Positions 1 to 6,491 of a DNA stretch of 64,000 nt are shown in pieces (within the stretch, counting starts at the first letter, position 1; the number at the start of each line of letters is the position of its first letter). The stretch is from Dokdonella sp. (lineage in GTDB: Bacteria; Pseudomonadota; Gammaproteobacteria; Xanthomonadales; Rhodanobacteraceae). The notes below the pieces were generated by a model. That model searched no databases, was not told the DNA's origin, and saw nothing but the letters and a program-made list of their open reading frames with translations. Made by a program: the position numbers and the translations under genes. The stretch lies in NCBI RefSeq assembly GCF_019634775.1, contig NZ_JAHCAS010000001.1, forward strand, positions 496,001 through 560,000, in the 5' to 3' direction.

Positions 1-1
1 A

Positions 2-61
2 GTAGGCGTGACGCTGGATAGCACGAATCTTGTAGTTGAGCACTTCGACGAAGCCGAGCGA
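2..61 (-). pseudogene. ISL3-type transposase fragment (cut by window edge)
   Basis: Read on the minus strand this stretch encodes a peptide containing GFVEVLNYKIRAIQRHAY, which resembles the late catalytic segment of ISL3-family (IS204/IS1001/IS1096/IS1165) transposases, where an N-K-(I/V)-R..(I/V)..RAYG pattern is usual. The rest of the gene would continue left of the window. It abuts the broken integrase, so it probably marks the insertion or deletion that removed the integrase C-terminus. Family assignment is from motif memory on about 20 residues and is tentative. Confidence 0.4.
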
Positions 62-102
62 TAGCGGCGTCCATGTCGCGGCACATTTAAGGACACTGCG
101 GT

Positions 103-408
103 AAGGAACAGGATCGCCGACAACGCCTGGTTCTACGTGCTCGCCGCCACGCGACCCTGCACGGCCAGTCCGCTCAGGAAGGCTTCAAGCTCCGCCGCCC
201 CCAACTCCCGAGGGTGTCGACGGCCACTGGCAAGGATGAACCTGCGGATCCATCCGGTGTACGCCCTTTCGGTGTACAAGCTGTAGCGTTTGAGCCGCAA
301 TATGCGCCGAATCTCGTCGAACAGGCGCCGAGCGGGCCGGTCCGCCGCACCACTTGCTACCCCTCCGATCCATCGTGATATTCCATAACACCCCGCATCC
401 GTCGACAA
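103..408 (-). pseudogene. intI: Integron integrase remnant (N-terminal domain only)
   Basis: The peptide from about position 330 downward (RRLFDEIRRILRLKRYSLYT, then TERAYTGWIRRFILASG, RRHPRELGAAELEAFLS, VAAST) matches the N-terminal SAM-like DNA-binding domain of IntI tyrosine recombinases. In the family AST is followed by QNQALSALLFLYR; here the Q codon is TAG (133-135), the next residues NQALSAILFL are still readable, and then homology stops near position 103. The catalytic domain (R, H, Y) is absent. The gene points away from the cassette array, as expected for intI. The native start is unclear: the ATG at 408 adds unrelated residues, and a GGAGGGG sequence lies near 355-360 on the minus strand. 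No active integrase is encoded here. Confidence 0.8.
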
Positions 409-566
409 CGCAGGGACGTTCAGTGAAATCCGTCGCCCCTGGAATCGGACAAAGGATTGATTTCATGCAGGAAAACCGCTTGACGCGCACCGCGCCGATG
501 CTGAACGATCCATGCTATGCCTCGGATTCGGGGTCTACTTGTAGTTAGAAACCTCAGGGGGAGTCT
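409..566 (+). other. Putative attI region upstream of first cassette
   Basis: This gap separates the intI remnant from the first cassette gene, where attI should lie. A degenerate core-like heptamer GTTAGAA (consensus GTTRRRY) sits at 544-550, 16 bases before the first cassette ATG. I could not identify the remaining attI simple sites or a confident Pc promoter by eye. Placement rests mainly on geometry. Confidence 0.3.
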
Positions 567-1052
567 ATGGCAACGGGATGGCATACAAAACTGACTGGCC
601 AAGTCGGTGAGCATCTCGTCACGGCGGAACTCGGGAGGCGGCATATTCTTGCGGCCCCGTTCTCTGGCAACGTCCCAGACATTGACATCCTCGCGTACGC
701 AAATGGCATCACGGGCCTCATTCAAGTAAAGACCATAACTGGCGACTCGTGGCAGTTTGACGTTCGTAGGTTTCTTAGCGTCGAGCTCGAATCGGGGCGT
801 CAGGTTGTGCACGGCAAGAGCCCGGAGCTCGACCGCAAGATCATTTGCGTGTTCGTCGCCCTAGGCAACCAGCTCGGTGAGGATCAGTTCTACATCTTCA
901 AGCAGGGTTGGCTGCAAGACCATTTTGCCCAGAAGTACAAAGGTAGGGCTGCACCCAAAAACATTAATTCTTTTCATTGCGCAATCTGGCGGCGTGACAT
1001 GGCAGTGCATCTTGGCAAATGGCGTATCATCACCAACAAGTTCAAGGTGTGA
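567..1052 (+). CDS. PD-(D/E)XK-like protein (first integron cassette)
   Basis: This 161-residue protein starts at an ATG preceded by CAGGGGGAG, a good ribosome binding site. It carries a pattern typical of restriction-endonuclease-fold proteins: G-x-x-G-E-H at residues 11-16, PDIDILAY with D38 and D40, and LIQVKT with Q53 and K55 on the next strand, giving an E...D...QxK signature. The C-terminal half (residues 75-161) has no motif I recognise. It could be a nuclease or a non-catalytic relative. It is the first cassette of the array and ends just before the first attC. The fold is inferred from motif spacing; the substrate is unknown. Confidence 0.7.
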   Translation: MATGWHTKLTGQVGEHLVTAELGRRHILAAPFSGNVPDIDILAYANGITGLIQVKTITGDSWQFDVRRFLSVELESGRQVVHGKSPELDRKIICVFVALGNQLGEDQFYIFKQGWLQDHFAQKYKGRAAPKNINSFHCAIWRRDMAVHLGKWRIITNKFKV

Positions 1053-1058
1053 GTCGGT

Positions 1059-1128
1059 TTCTAACTATTCGGTCAACCGGACGCAAACCCGCTGCGCGGG
1101 TTCGCGCCGGTTACCTCAAGCGTTAGGC
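1059..1128 (+). other. attC site 1 (70 bp)
   Basis: It begins with an inverse-core heptamer TTCTAAC (1059-1065; consensus RYYYAAC, first base off consensus) and ends with the core GTTAGGC (1122-1128). The inner arms GGTCAACCGG and CCGGTTACCT pair, and the loop is the palindrome AACCCGCTGCGCGGGTT. It closes cassette 1. It resembles attC site 7 in length and arm sequence. Confidence 0.85.
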
Positions 1129-1132
1129 ATCT

Positions 1133-1603
1133 GTGACAGAGAATCGCGTCCGCATAGTCTTACCAGAGCCGCATTACACGCTCTTCGACGCTAATCGCAA
1201 CGACCTGCCAGAGGTCATTGTGGTCAATGACTCGCTCCTGACCTTCCGACACACCGAAATCTTCCCCTGGCACCTCGAGGTCAACATTCAGGCCCAGGAC
1301 CTTGCTGAGGAAGGCATGCCTACCCCAGAAGAAAGCAAGCTTCTCTTCGAGATCGGCGACCGAATTGAGTCGGCCATTGAGGGGAACAACGCACTGTTCC
1401 TTGCACGTAGTACTTGGAATGGTCTCAGGCAATTGTCATTCCGCGTGCACAACCCAGAACTGGCCAATGACGCCCTGCAAGGACTCCTGGCAGAAAAGCC
1501 GCACACTCGGTTCTGGGAATTTCGCATGCACCATGACCCGGACTGGCATGACGCTGGCTACATCTTCAAGCTATTCCCGCTAGCAAGTGGAGCAGATGCC
1601 TAA
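1133..1603 (+). CDS. DUF695 family protein (cassette 2)
   Basis: This 156-residue protein starts at a GTG four bases after the attC 1 core; no later Met fits as well. Residues 45-150 match the DUF695 pattern: PWHLEVNIQAQ, then GMPTPEESKLL, ARSTWNGLRQLSFRV, and a terminal DPDWHDAGYIFKLFP, where the family has a DP-(E/D)-W motif before the end. The function of DUF695 is not known. The TAA stop (1601-1603) lies inside the following attC, as is common in integron cassettes. Confidence 0.75.
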   Translation: MTENRVRIVLPEPHYTLFDANRNDLPEVIVVNDSLLTFRHTEIFPWHLEVNIQAQDLAEEGMPTPEESKLLFEIGDRIESAIEGNNALFLARSTWNGLRQLSFRVHNPELANDALQGLLAEKPHTRFWEFRMHHDPDWHDAGYIFKLFPLASGADA

Positions 1604-1709
1604 CAATTCGTTCAAGCCGAAACTGCTTCGCTCCGGCATCGGCGTGGCAGGTTAAGCTTGCCACGCCGCTACCTGCGCTACGCAGTTCGGCTTAACTCAG
1701 GTGTTGGGC
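1598..1709 (+). other. attC site 2 (112 bp)
   Basis: GCCTAAC (1598-1604) and GTTGGGC (1703-1709) are the outer boxes. The arms CAAGCCGAAACTGC and GCAGTTCGGCTTAACTC pair, and an inner palindrome GTGGCAGGTTAAGCTTGCCAC forms the top of the hairpin. It is nearly identical to attC site 5. Confidence 0.9.
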
Positions 1710-1724
1710 CTTACGGGGAATGGT

Positions 1725-2348
1725 ATGAACGAGCAGTGGTTGCTTCAAGCAGACGAGACGCTTACAAAACTCGTCGCTAATATTTTGCAGGTGTCGCACA
1801 AGGATTCATCAAAACTCGCTAGTGTCCTGATAGCAAAAACCTCCGGCGCTGCGGGCGCTGCGGGGGTGCTGGGTCTGATCGGCACTTTCGGCACAGCATC
1901 TACAGGAACAGCTATCGCCGGTCTCTCGGGGGCCGCAGCGTCAAATGCCACCCTATTTTGGCTAGGTTCCCTCGTCGGTGGCGGTGTCTTTGCCGGCACA
2001 GTTCTCACTGGTGGCATTGGTCTGGTTGTCGGATATTTGGGGCTAAAGTTCTGGAAGGGAAAGCCACGATCTGTGGAATCCATTACTGATGAAGAAAAAG
2101 CCCTCGTTGATGCCAGTCTCGGGTTGGTCAAGGCATTTCGCGAGCAGCGAGATTCGAAGGTTGCAGTAAAGAAAGCTGATGCCCGCTTTGTGCTCGAAAA
2201 GGCTTGGAGGCCACTTGTGAAGCGGTTTATGGACTACCACGAGCATAGGGCAGTAAAGACACTGAATCTGAAGAACTGCCTTGGTCTAGTAAACCGTAAG
2301 CATGAATTCGAAAAACTCTCTAAGGAGCTTGAGTCATGGGCATCCTGA
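1725..2348 (+). CDS. Glycine-rich membrane protein (cassette 3, first gene)
   Basis: The 207-residue protein starts at the ATG at 1725, preceded by GGGGAA; an upstream GTG overlapping the attC core is less likely. Residues about 38-110 form a hydrophobic Gly/Ala/Ser/Thr-rich block (GTFGTASTGTAIAGLSGAAA, then FWLGSLVGGGVFAG and GGIGLVVGYLGLKFW) that should span the membrane two or three times with glycine-zipper spacing. Residues 115-207 are charged and probably cytoplasmic. Such blocks occur in pore-forming or membrane-damaging proteins, but that role is inference. It overlaps the next gene by 13 bases, so the two are translationally coupled. Base composition is visibly more AT-rich than the flanking chromosome, supporting acquisition. 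Confidence 0.7.
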   Translation: MNEQWLLQADETLTKLVANILQVSHKDSSKLASVLIAKTSGAAGAAGVLGLIGTFGTASTGTAIAGLSGAAASNATLFWLGSLVGGGVFAGTVLTGGIGLVVGYLGLKFWKGKPRSVESITDEEKALVDASLGLVKAFREQRDSKVAVKKADARFVLEKAWRPLVKRFMDYHEHRAVKTLNLKNCLGLVNRKHEFEKLSKELESWAS

Positions 2349-3058
2349 AAACTAAATCTTCAACAGCGGTTACCACCGTAGCAACTGTGTTTGCTAACCT
2401 GATAAACAAGGCACAACTGCAGCTTTCAACTGACGAGCAACTCGTTGTTGAGGCACTGCGCCGCTCCAGTAATGCACTTTCTGATATGTCATTGTCCGAG
2501 ATGGGGAGCTATCTGCGGAGTATGGACGATGATTCCCTGCGAGGCTTGGCAAACAACGTTAAGGGTATTTACCACGAACTCCAATTCGTCCGCCGAGAAA
2601 ACCTGAACGGAGATGCAATTACTGCCAGAATTTTTCCAAAAACAAATCATCCGGGAGCGGATGTGGTGCTAAGCCGTGATGGAAAAGATCTCGCAGAACT
2701 TCAACTAAAGGCAACAGATAGCAGTTCTCTATTGGCGAAGCACCTCGATAAATATCCCGAAATTTCTATAGCCGCAACTGACGAAGTGGCCAATTCAATT
2801 TCTGGGGTGAAAAGCTCCGGCTTTAGTAATGCGGCGCTGGAAAATGATGTGGGAAATGCGTTCTCCAGCGTTTCCGACCAAGCGCATATCTCGCAGTTGC
2901 AAGATGCAGCAGCAGTGTCAGGGCTTCTTGCCGCAGCTGTGAATGCTGGCAATGTGCTTTCTGGCAAGGCGACAGCGAAAGAAGCGTCGAAGAACACGTT
3001 GAGAGACATGGGGGTGGCAGTTTCTTCCACGTTCTTGGTTGACCTGCTTTTTTCGTGA
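2336..3058 (+). CDS. Hypothetical protein with E/D/QxK motif (cassette 3, second gene)
   Basis: The 240-residue protein starts inside the end of the preceding gene. Residues 1-75 are helical. The central region carries IYHELQF (E81), HPGADVVL (D109) and AELQLKAT (Q123, K125), an E...D...QxK arrangement seen in PD-(D/E)XK-like folds, followed by KYPEISIAATDEVA. The C-terminal 60 residues are Ala/Gly/Ser-rich (AAAVSGLLAAAVNAGNVLSG) and may contact membrane. I do not recognise a named family. With its upstream partner it forms a two-gene cassette; a joint effector or defence role is a reasonable guess and nothing more. Confidence 0.65.
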   Translation: MGILKTKSSTAVTTVATVFANLINKAQLQLSTDEQLVVEALRRSSNALSDMSLSEMGSYLRSMDDDSLRGLANNVKGIYHELQFVRRENLNGDAITARIFPKTNHPGADVVLSRDGKDLAELQLKATDSSSLLAKHLDKYPEISIAATDEVANSISGVKSSGFSNAALENDVGNAFSSVSDQAHISQLQDAAAVSGLLAAAVNAGNVLSGKATAKEASKNTLRDMGVAVSSTFLVDLLFS

Positions 3059-3068
3059 ACGTAACCCA

Positions 3069-3146
3069 GCCCAACAAGGCACTCCAGCCGACGTCCTTGC
3101 CGCCGCTTCGCGTCGTCAAGGGCGCGGCTGAGTTTGGGCGTTATAC
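3069..3146 (+). other. attC site 3 (78 bp)
   Basis: GCCCAAC (3069-3075) opens it and GTTATAC (3140-3146, one base off the GTTRRRY consensus) closes it. The arms CCAGCCG and CGGCTGAG pair, with GACGTCCTTG / CAAGGGCG in the upper stem. It closes the two-gene cassette. Confidence 0.75.
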
Positions 3147-3155
3147 GCCACGGAT

Positions 3156-3659
3156 ATGGTTCCGCAGATTTACAGAGTGCTAGCGCAGGACGGTGGTTTT
3201 CTTGCCGTCATGGCACGACCGCGATCCGGCGAGTGGCTTCGTGACGAGCTGCGCGGCTTAAGCCAGATTGGCGTCACAACAATTGCTTCGTTGCTCGAGC
3301 CTCGAGAAGAGTCGGAGCTCGAGCTTACGGCGGAGCGTTCGGTCGCAGAGAAAGTAGGGCTTACGTTTCTTAGCTTCCCCATTGCTGATCGTGGTGTTCC
3401 CCTGGCAACACGCGAGTTCCATACGTTCACGAGCCGGCTCGCGGGTGATGTGCGCGCCGGCCGTGGCGTTGCCGTGCACTGTCGCGCAGGAATCGGGCGT
3501 TCTGGTATCGCGGCTGCAGCAGTACTCGTATCCTTGGGCCACGAGCCGCGCGACGTGTTCGCAATGGTGTCAAAGGCCCGCGGCGTCACCGTTCCCGACA
3601 CCGAAGAACAGATCGAGTGGTTTCGCAAAAACTGTAGCGGTGTGTCACGTGGCGTATAA
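3156..3659 (+). CDS. Protein tyrosine / dual-specificity phosphatase (cassette 4)
   Basis: This 167-residue protein carries the Cys-phosphatase signature AVHCRAGIGRSG: nucleophile C109, then five residues and R115. A candidate general-acid Asp is D78 in FPIADRGV, at the usual distance upstream. Length and layout fit compact atypical dual-specificity phosphatases. It should remove phosphate from Tyr/Ser/Thr residues or a small phospho-substrate; the target cannot be read. The TAA stop (3657-3659) falls inside the next attC. Confidence 0.85.
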   Translation: MVPQIYRVLAQDGGFLAVMARPRSGEWLRDELRGLSQIGVTTIASLLEPREESELELTAERSVAEKVGLTFLSFPIADRGVPLATREFHTFTSRLAGDVRAGRGVAVHCRAGIGRSGIAAAAVLVSLGHEPRDVFAMVSKARGVTVPDTEEQIEWFRKNCSGVSRGV

Positions 3660-3779
3660 CAACCAGTTGCAGCGGACGGTCCCACCCGCATCGCGGCGCA
3701 CCGCGTGTGCGTCATTTCATTATGCGCACGCCGTGCGCTACAACCGGCAGCGGGCCGCCGCTGAACTGCGGCGTTAGGT
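3654..3779 (+). other. attC site 4 (126 bp)
   Basis: GTATAAC (3654-3660) and GTTAGGT (3773-3779) are the outer boxes. Arms CAGTTGCAGCGG and CCGCTGAACTG pair, with a long imperfect central palindrome around GCGCACGCCGTGCGC. It is the longest attC of the array. Confidence 0.8.
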
Positions 3780-3795
3780 GCGCTTAGGAGCATCA

Positions 3796-4287
3796 ATGCG
3801 ATTGATAGTTCTCTTCATCGCCAGCCTGCTCCTTGGCGGTTGCGCGACGACCGGCAAGGTGGCTCTGACCAGTAAGGACCTTATCGGAACTTGGCGCTGC
3901 GGTCCCACGGTCATGCACGGCCCAAACTTCGACATTTCAGTTACAACAGAGACCGTCAATGCGTCTGACGGCACGTATTCGACCCTCACAACGTCGGTCA
4001 TAACGCCGCATGGCAAACCTTCCATCACCACCACCGACAGAGCGTGGGGGACATGGCTGCTGGAGGATGACGTCATTACCTCTACCGTTCAAAGGGTGGA
4101 GTTTTTGACATCTTCTGACCCATCTATCACCAAAGAGATCGGGCAGCAGGCGCAGGATGCTCAGGTGCGCAAAAAATCTATTTATCAATCGCGCATACTA
4201 GAGTTTACGGGCCATTCCTCGCGCTCTATTCCCGTCAACTCGATGTACAAAGAGGCAGCAGTCGAGTCTACCTGTGAGCGCACCTAA
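3796..4287 (+). CDS. Small lipoprotein (cassette 5)
   Basis: The 163-residue protein starts at the ATG at 3796, preceded by AGGAG (3786-3790), and has a signal peptide with lipobox LLLGGC (C19), so it should be lipidated and anchored in the envelope. The mature part begins near ALTSKDLIGTWRCG, an opening seen in small lipocalin-like or stress lipoproteins, and is rich in Thr/Ser. Two more cysteines occur (C35 and one at the C-terminus). I do not recognise the family. The TAA stop overlaps the start of attC site 5. Confidence 0.8.
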   Translation: MRLIVLFIASLLLGGCATTGKVALTSKDLIGTWRCGPTVMHGPNFDISVTTETVNASDGTYSTLTTSVITPHGKPSITTTDRAWGTWLLEDDVITSTVQRVEFLTSSDPSITKEIGQQAQDAQVRKKSIYQSRILEFTGHSSRSIPVNSMYKEAAVESTCERT

Positions 4288-4393
4288 CAATTCGTTCAAG
4301 CCGAACCTACTTCGCTCCGGCAACGGCGTGGCAGGTTAAGCTTGCCACGCCGTCACCTGCGCTACGCAGGTCGGCTTAACTCAGGTGTTAGTC
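4282..4393 (+). other. attC site 5 (112 bp)
   Basis: ACCTAAC (4282-4288) and GTTAGTC (4387-4393) are the outer boxes. The sequence is nearly the same as attC site 2, differing at scattered positions, including one paired change in the arms (A..T in site 2, C..G in site 5) that preserves the fold. Confidence 0.9.
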
Positions 4394-4420
4394 CCGCTGA
4401 AAACCCGCTTTATTCAGGCC

Positions 4421-4696
4421 ATGCTTTTTCCAACGGCATTCAGTTTCTCAGGCGTTATTCAGCGCCTGGTTTGCCGTTTCTCCGGGCTACGCCTGCGGGC
4501 AGTTTACTTGTTTCAAGCTTTTTTGGCCTCTGGCGCTTTCACAGCAAGCGCAAGCAGCTATCATTTTTCATGCTTTGCGTCGCCTCGGTGGCGCAGTGCT
4601 TTTTCGCAGTTTGCGCCCGTCGCCAAGTTGGGGTTTCCCGTTTTGGCCATCGGGTCTAACTGTTCGTCGCAGCCGACCGCCTACGGCGGCGGCTGA
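4421..4696 (+). CDS. Hypothetical small cassette ORF (cassette 6)
   Basis: A 91-residue frame starts at ATG 4421 (an in-frame GTG lies at 4385, at the attC core) and stops at TGA 4694-4696 within the partial attC, as cassette genes often do. The product begins MLFPTAFSFSGVIQRLVCRF and is rich in Phe, Ser and Arg. It has no motif I can name and no clear ribosome binding site. It is the only plausible gene between attC 5 and the split attC; it may be a real cassette gene or a non-coding cassette. Confidence 0.4.
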   Translation: MLFPTAFSFSGVIQRLVCRFSGLRLRAVYLFQAFLASGAFTASASSYHFSCFASPRWRSAFSQFAPVAKLGFPVLAIGSNCSSQPTAYGGG

Positions 4697-5680
4697 ACCG
4701 ATCGGCCCTTTCTTGCCGGCCTGCGCATAGCGCTTGGCGAGCGCCGCGAAGGCAGCCGCCAGCTCGGGCGGGCCGATCACTTCCATCGCCACCTCGAACC
4801 TTCCAAAGGAAGCGGCCAGGGAGCCCCAGGACCACGAGCCCAGTTCAAGCGTGCAGGTATGCGAATCGACAGCCGTGACCTTTCCATCGCCGACGAAGGG
4901 AAGAACTGCCCGCGCTGGCAAGTGAAGGCGAACGGTTCCGCGGCATGCCCAATCGTTGGCGTTCGAGCCTTTGAACCGGGCGGAGACGAATTCCTTGACA
5001 TCGCCGCCTGGTACCGGGCGCGGAATGAACCGGGCACCGAAGGGAACGCGAGGGCGGATTCGGTCGGCACGAAAGAGGCGCCAGTCCTCACTGCCATTCT
5101 CCCAGGCGACAAGGTACCACCGGCCACTGGAGAGAACCAGGTGGTGAGGCTCCACATGTCGCTGTGGACGTAGGTCGCAGTCATCTGCATCGTCGTGGGG
5201 CGCGTAGTCGAAGTGCAGGGTCTGACGGTCGTGGATGGCTTGTGCAAGGGTCACGAGCACGTCGAGCGATGCTGTCACGGCGTGGGCATCGCCGGGGCGC
5301 CCGATCGCTGTGAGCTCCAGTGCGTCGAGACGCTGCCTTAGTGGCAATGGCATGACTTGGCGGATTGTGCCGAGCGCGCGGATGGCGGCCTCTTCGAGTC
5401 CTGCGCCGATGGTTTTGGCCGCACGCAGCGCGATGGCCACCGCCACTGCCTGGTCGTCATCGAAAAGCAATGGTGGCAACGCATGCCCGGCTTCGAGCCG
5501 GTATCCGCCCTCGGGGCCGACGGTGGCCTGGATGCTGTAGCCCATGCCGCGGAGGCGATCGATGTCTCTGCGAATCGTGCGGTCGCTGGTGTTGAGGCGG
5601 GATGCCAGCAGCGGACCAGGCCACTCGCGACGGCTCTGCAGCAGCGACAGCAGGCGGAGCTGCCGTTCTGTCGTTTTCAT
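4568..5680 (-). CDS. WYL-domain transcriptional regulator (YafY type)
   Basis: This 370-residue protein has an N-terminal HTH (residues 1-55: RQLRLLSLLQSRREWPGPLL, then TIRRDIDRLRGMGY), a WYL domain (about 140-215, with the literal GRWYLVAWENG) and a WCX-like C-terminal region up to about 320. Such proteins are ligand-responsive repressors or activators. It is transcribed divergently from the VOC gene at 5780, with about 100 bases between, so it likely controls that gene. Past about residue 327 the frame runs through the truncated attC and cassette 6, adding about 43 Arg/Gly-rich residues not expected in the family; the native end was probably lost at the junction near 4698. Confidence 0.85.
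   Translation of the reverse strand: MKTTERQLRLLSLLQSRREWPGPLLASRLNTSDRTIRRDIDRLRGMGYSIQATVGPEGGYRLEAGHALPPLLFDDDQAVAVAIALRAAKTIGAGLEEAAIRALGTIRQVMPLPLRQRLDALELTAIGRPGDAHAVTASLDVLVTLAQAIHDRQTLHFDYAPHDDADDCDLRPQRHVEPHHLVLSSGRWYLVAWENGSEDWRLFRADRIRPRVPFGARFIPRPVPGGDVKEFVSARFKGSNANDWACRGTVRLHLPARAVLPFVGDGKVTAVDSHTCTLELGSWSWGSLAASFGRFEVAMEVIGPPELAAAFAALAKRYAQAGKKGPIGSAAAVGGRLRRTVRPDGQNGKPQLGDGRKLRKSTAPPRRRKA
4643..4698 (+). repeat. 56-bp direct repeat, left copy (contains truncated attC)
   Basis: These 56 bases recur exactly at 6407-6462. The copy contains GTCTAAC (4654-4660) and most of an attC hairpin, but ends at GGCTGAAC without the last arm and core. The two copies bracket the WYL/VOC gene pair, and together with the right copy show that this attC was split or duplicated by the insertion. 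Confidence 0.95.
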
Positions 5681-5779
5681 GTTTCTGACTGTATTGCATA
5701 TTCAGGACAGAAACTGACCTAATCGGGTGGGAAACTGGTGAAGTTGGCCAATGGGGCCAATCTCACTTCAGGAGCAAAG

Positions 5780-6235
5780 ATGCCAATTCAGACGACCACC
5801 CACCTCAATTTTTGTGGAAACGCACGCCATGCGCTGGCGTTCTATCAGTCCGTCTTCGGTGGCCACCTGGTCATCAAGACCTATGCAGACTTTGGCATGC
5901 CGGCCAACGCGCCGGACGCCGACAAGGTCGTGTTTGGCCTTGTCACCGCCCAGAGTGGCTTCCGTGTGATGGGCTATGACATCCCCGGCCAGACCGAGGG
6001 TGGCATCGCCGCGGGCGGCTGGACCCGTCGCGAAAACGGCGTCACGCTCACCAACCAGGCGCTTTTTGTCTCGGTCAGCGCCGACAGCCTCGAAGAATTG
6101 CAGACCTACTGGAACGCGCTGGCCGTCGACGCCACGGCCGTGGAGCCGCTCGCAGCGTCAGCGTGGAGCGCAGGCTTTGGCATGCTCACGGATCGCTTTG
6201 GCGTGACCTGGGCTTTCAGTGTCTCCGCTTCCTGA
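5780..6235 (+). CDS. VOC family (PhnB-like) protein
   Basis: The 151-residue protein starts at ATG 5780, preceded by AGGAG (5770-5774), which fits better than an upstream in-frame ATG at 5738. It opens with IQTTTHLNFCGNARHALAFY and continues with YQSVFGG, the usual PhnB-like/glyoxalase-bleomycin resistance start, and ends with GMLTDRFGVTWAFSVSAS, a typical D-x-F-G-x-x-W ending. These proteins form paired beta-alpha-beta modules that bind a metal or small ligand; the substrate here is unknown. It is divergent from the WYL regulator and both lie inside the interrupted cassette region. Confidence 0.85.
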   Translation: MPIQTTTHLNFCGNARHALAFYQSVFGGHLVIKTYADFGMPANAPDADKVVFGLVTAQSGFRVMGYDIPGQTEGGIAAGGWTRRENGVTLTNQALFVSVSADSLEELQTYWNALAVDATAVEPLAASAWSAGFGMLTDRFGVTWAFSVSAS

Positions 6236-6269
6236 TCCTGCTCGCCCCCGAATGTCGAACGCGGGATTG

Positions 6270-6406
6270 CGTGTTCCACGCTGATGGCGGACACTTCGGC
6301 TACGATTGGAACGTCACTCAGGACACCTGCGCAGAGTGTCCGCCATCGCATGGAACGCTGTCCGCGATGGGAATGGAATCGCTGTCCGAGATCAGTGGAA
6401 TGCGCA
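6270..6406. mobile_element. IS21-like terminal repeat remnant
   Basis: Three tandem units begin TGTCCG and end in TGGAAC/GGAAT-type sequence at 6337-6358, 6359-6382 and 6383-6406; two further units occur in inverse orientation near 6270-6326. The last ends ...GGAATGCGCA at 6406. Repeated 23-24 bp units ending in CA are typical of IS21-family ends, where they bind the transposase. No istA or istB gene remains. The element end coincides exactly with the start of the right 56-bp repeat. Confidence 0.45.
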
Positions 6407-6462
6407 TTGGCCATCGGGTCTAACTGTTCGTCGCAGCCGACCGCCTACGGCGGCGGCTGAAC
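6407..6462 (+). repeat. 56-bp direct repeat, right copy
   Basis: Identical to 4643-4698. Here the sequence continues into TCAGGACGTTAGAC, completing a normal attC. Confidence 0.95.
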
Positions 6463-6476
6463 TCAGGACGTTAGAC
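6418..6476 (+). other. attC site 6 (59 bp)
   Basis: GTCTAAC (6418-6424) and GTTAGAC (6470-6476) are fully complementary outer boxes. The stem GCAGCCG / CGGCTGA and loop CCGCCTACGGCGG complete a compact 59-base element. Confidence 0.9.
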
Positions 6477-6491
6477 CGCACAATCCTCATC

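Noticed and set aside
4342..4659. Alternative frame in cassette 6
   Set aside because: It starts inside attC 5 and lacks a ribosome binding site; the frame ending at 4696 fits cassette structure better, though both are weak.
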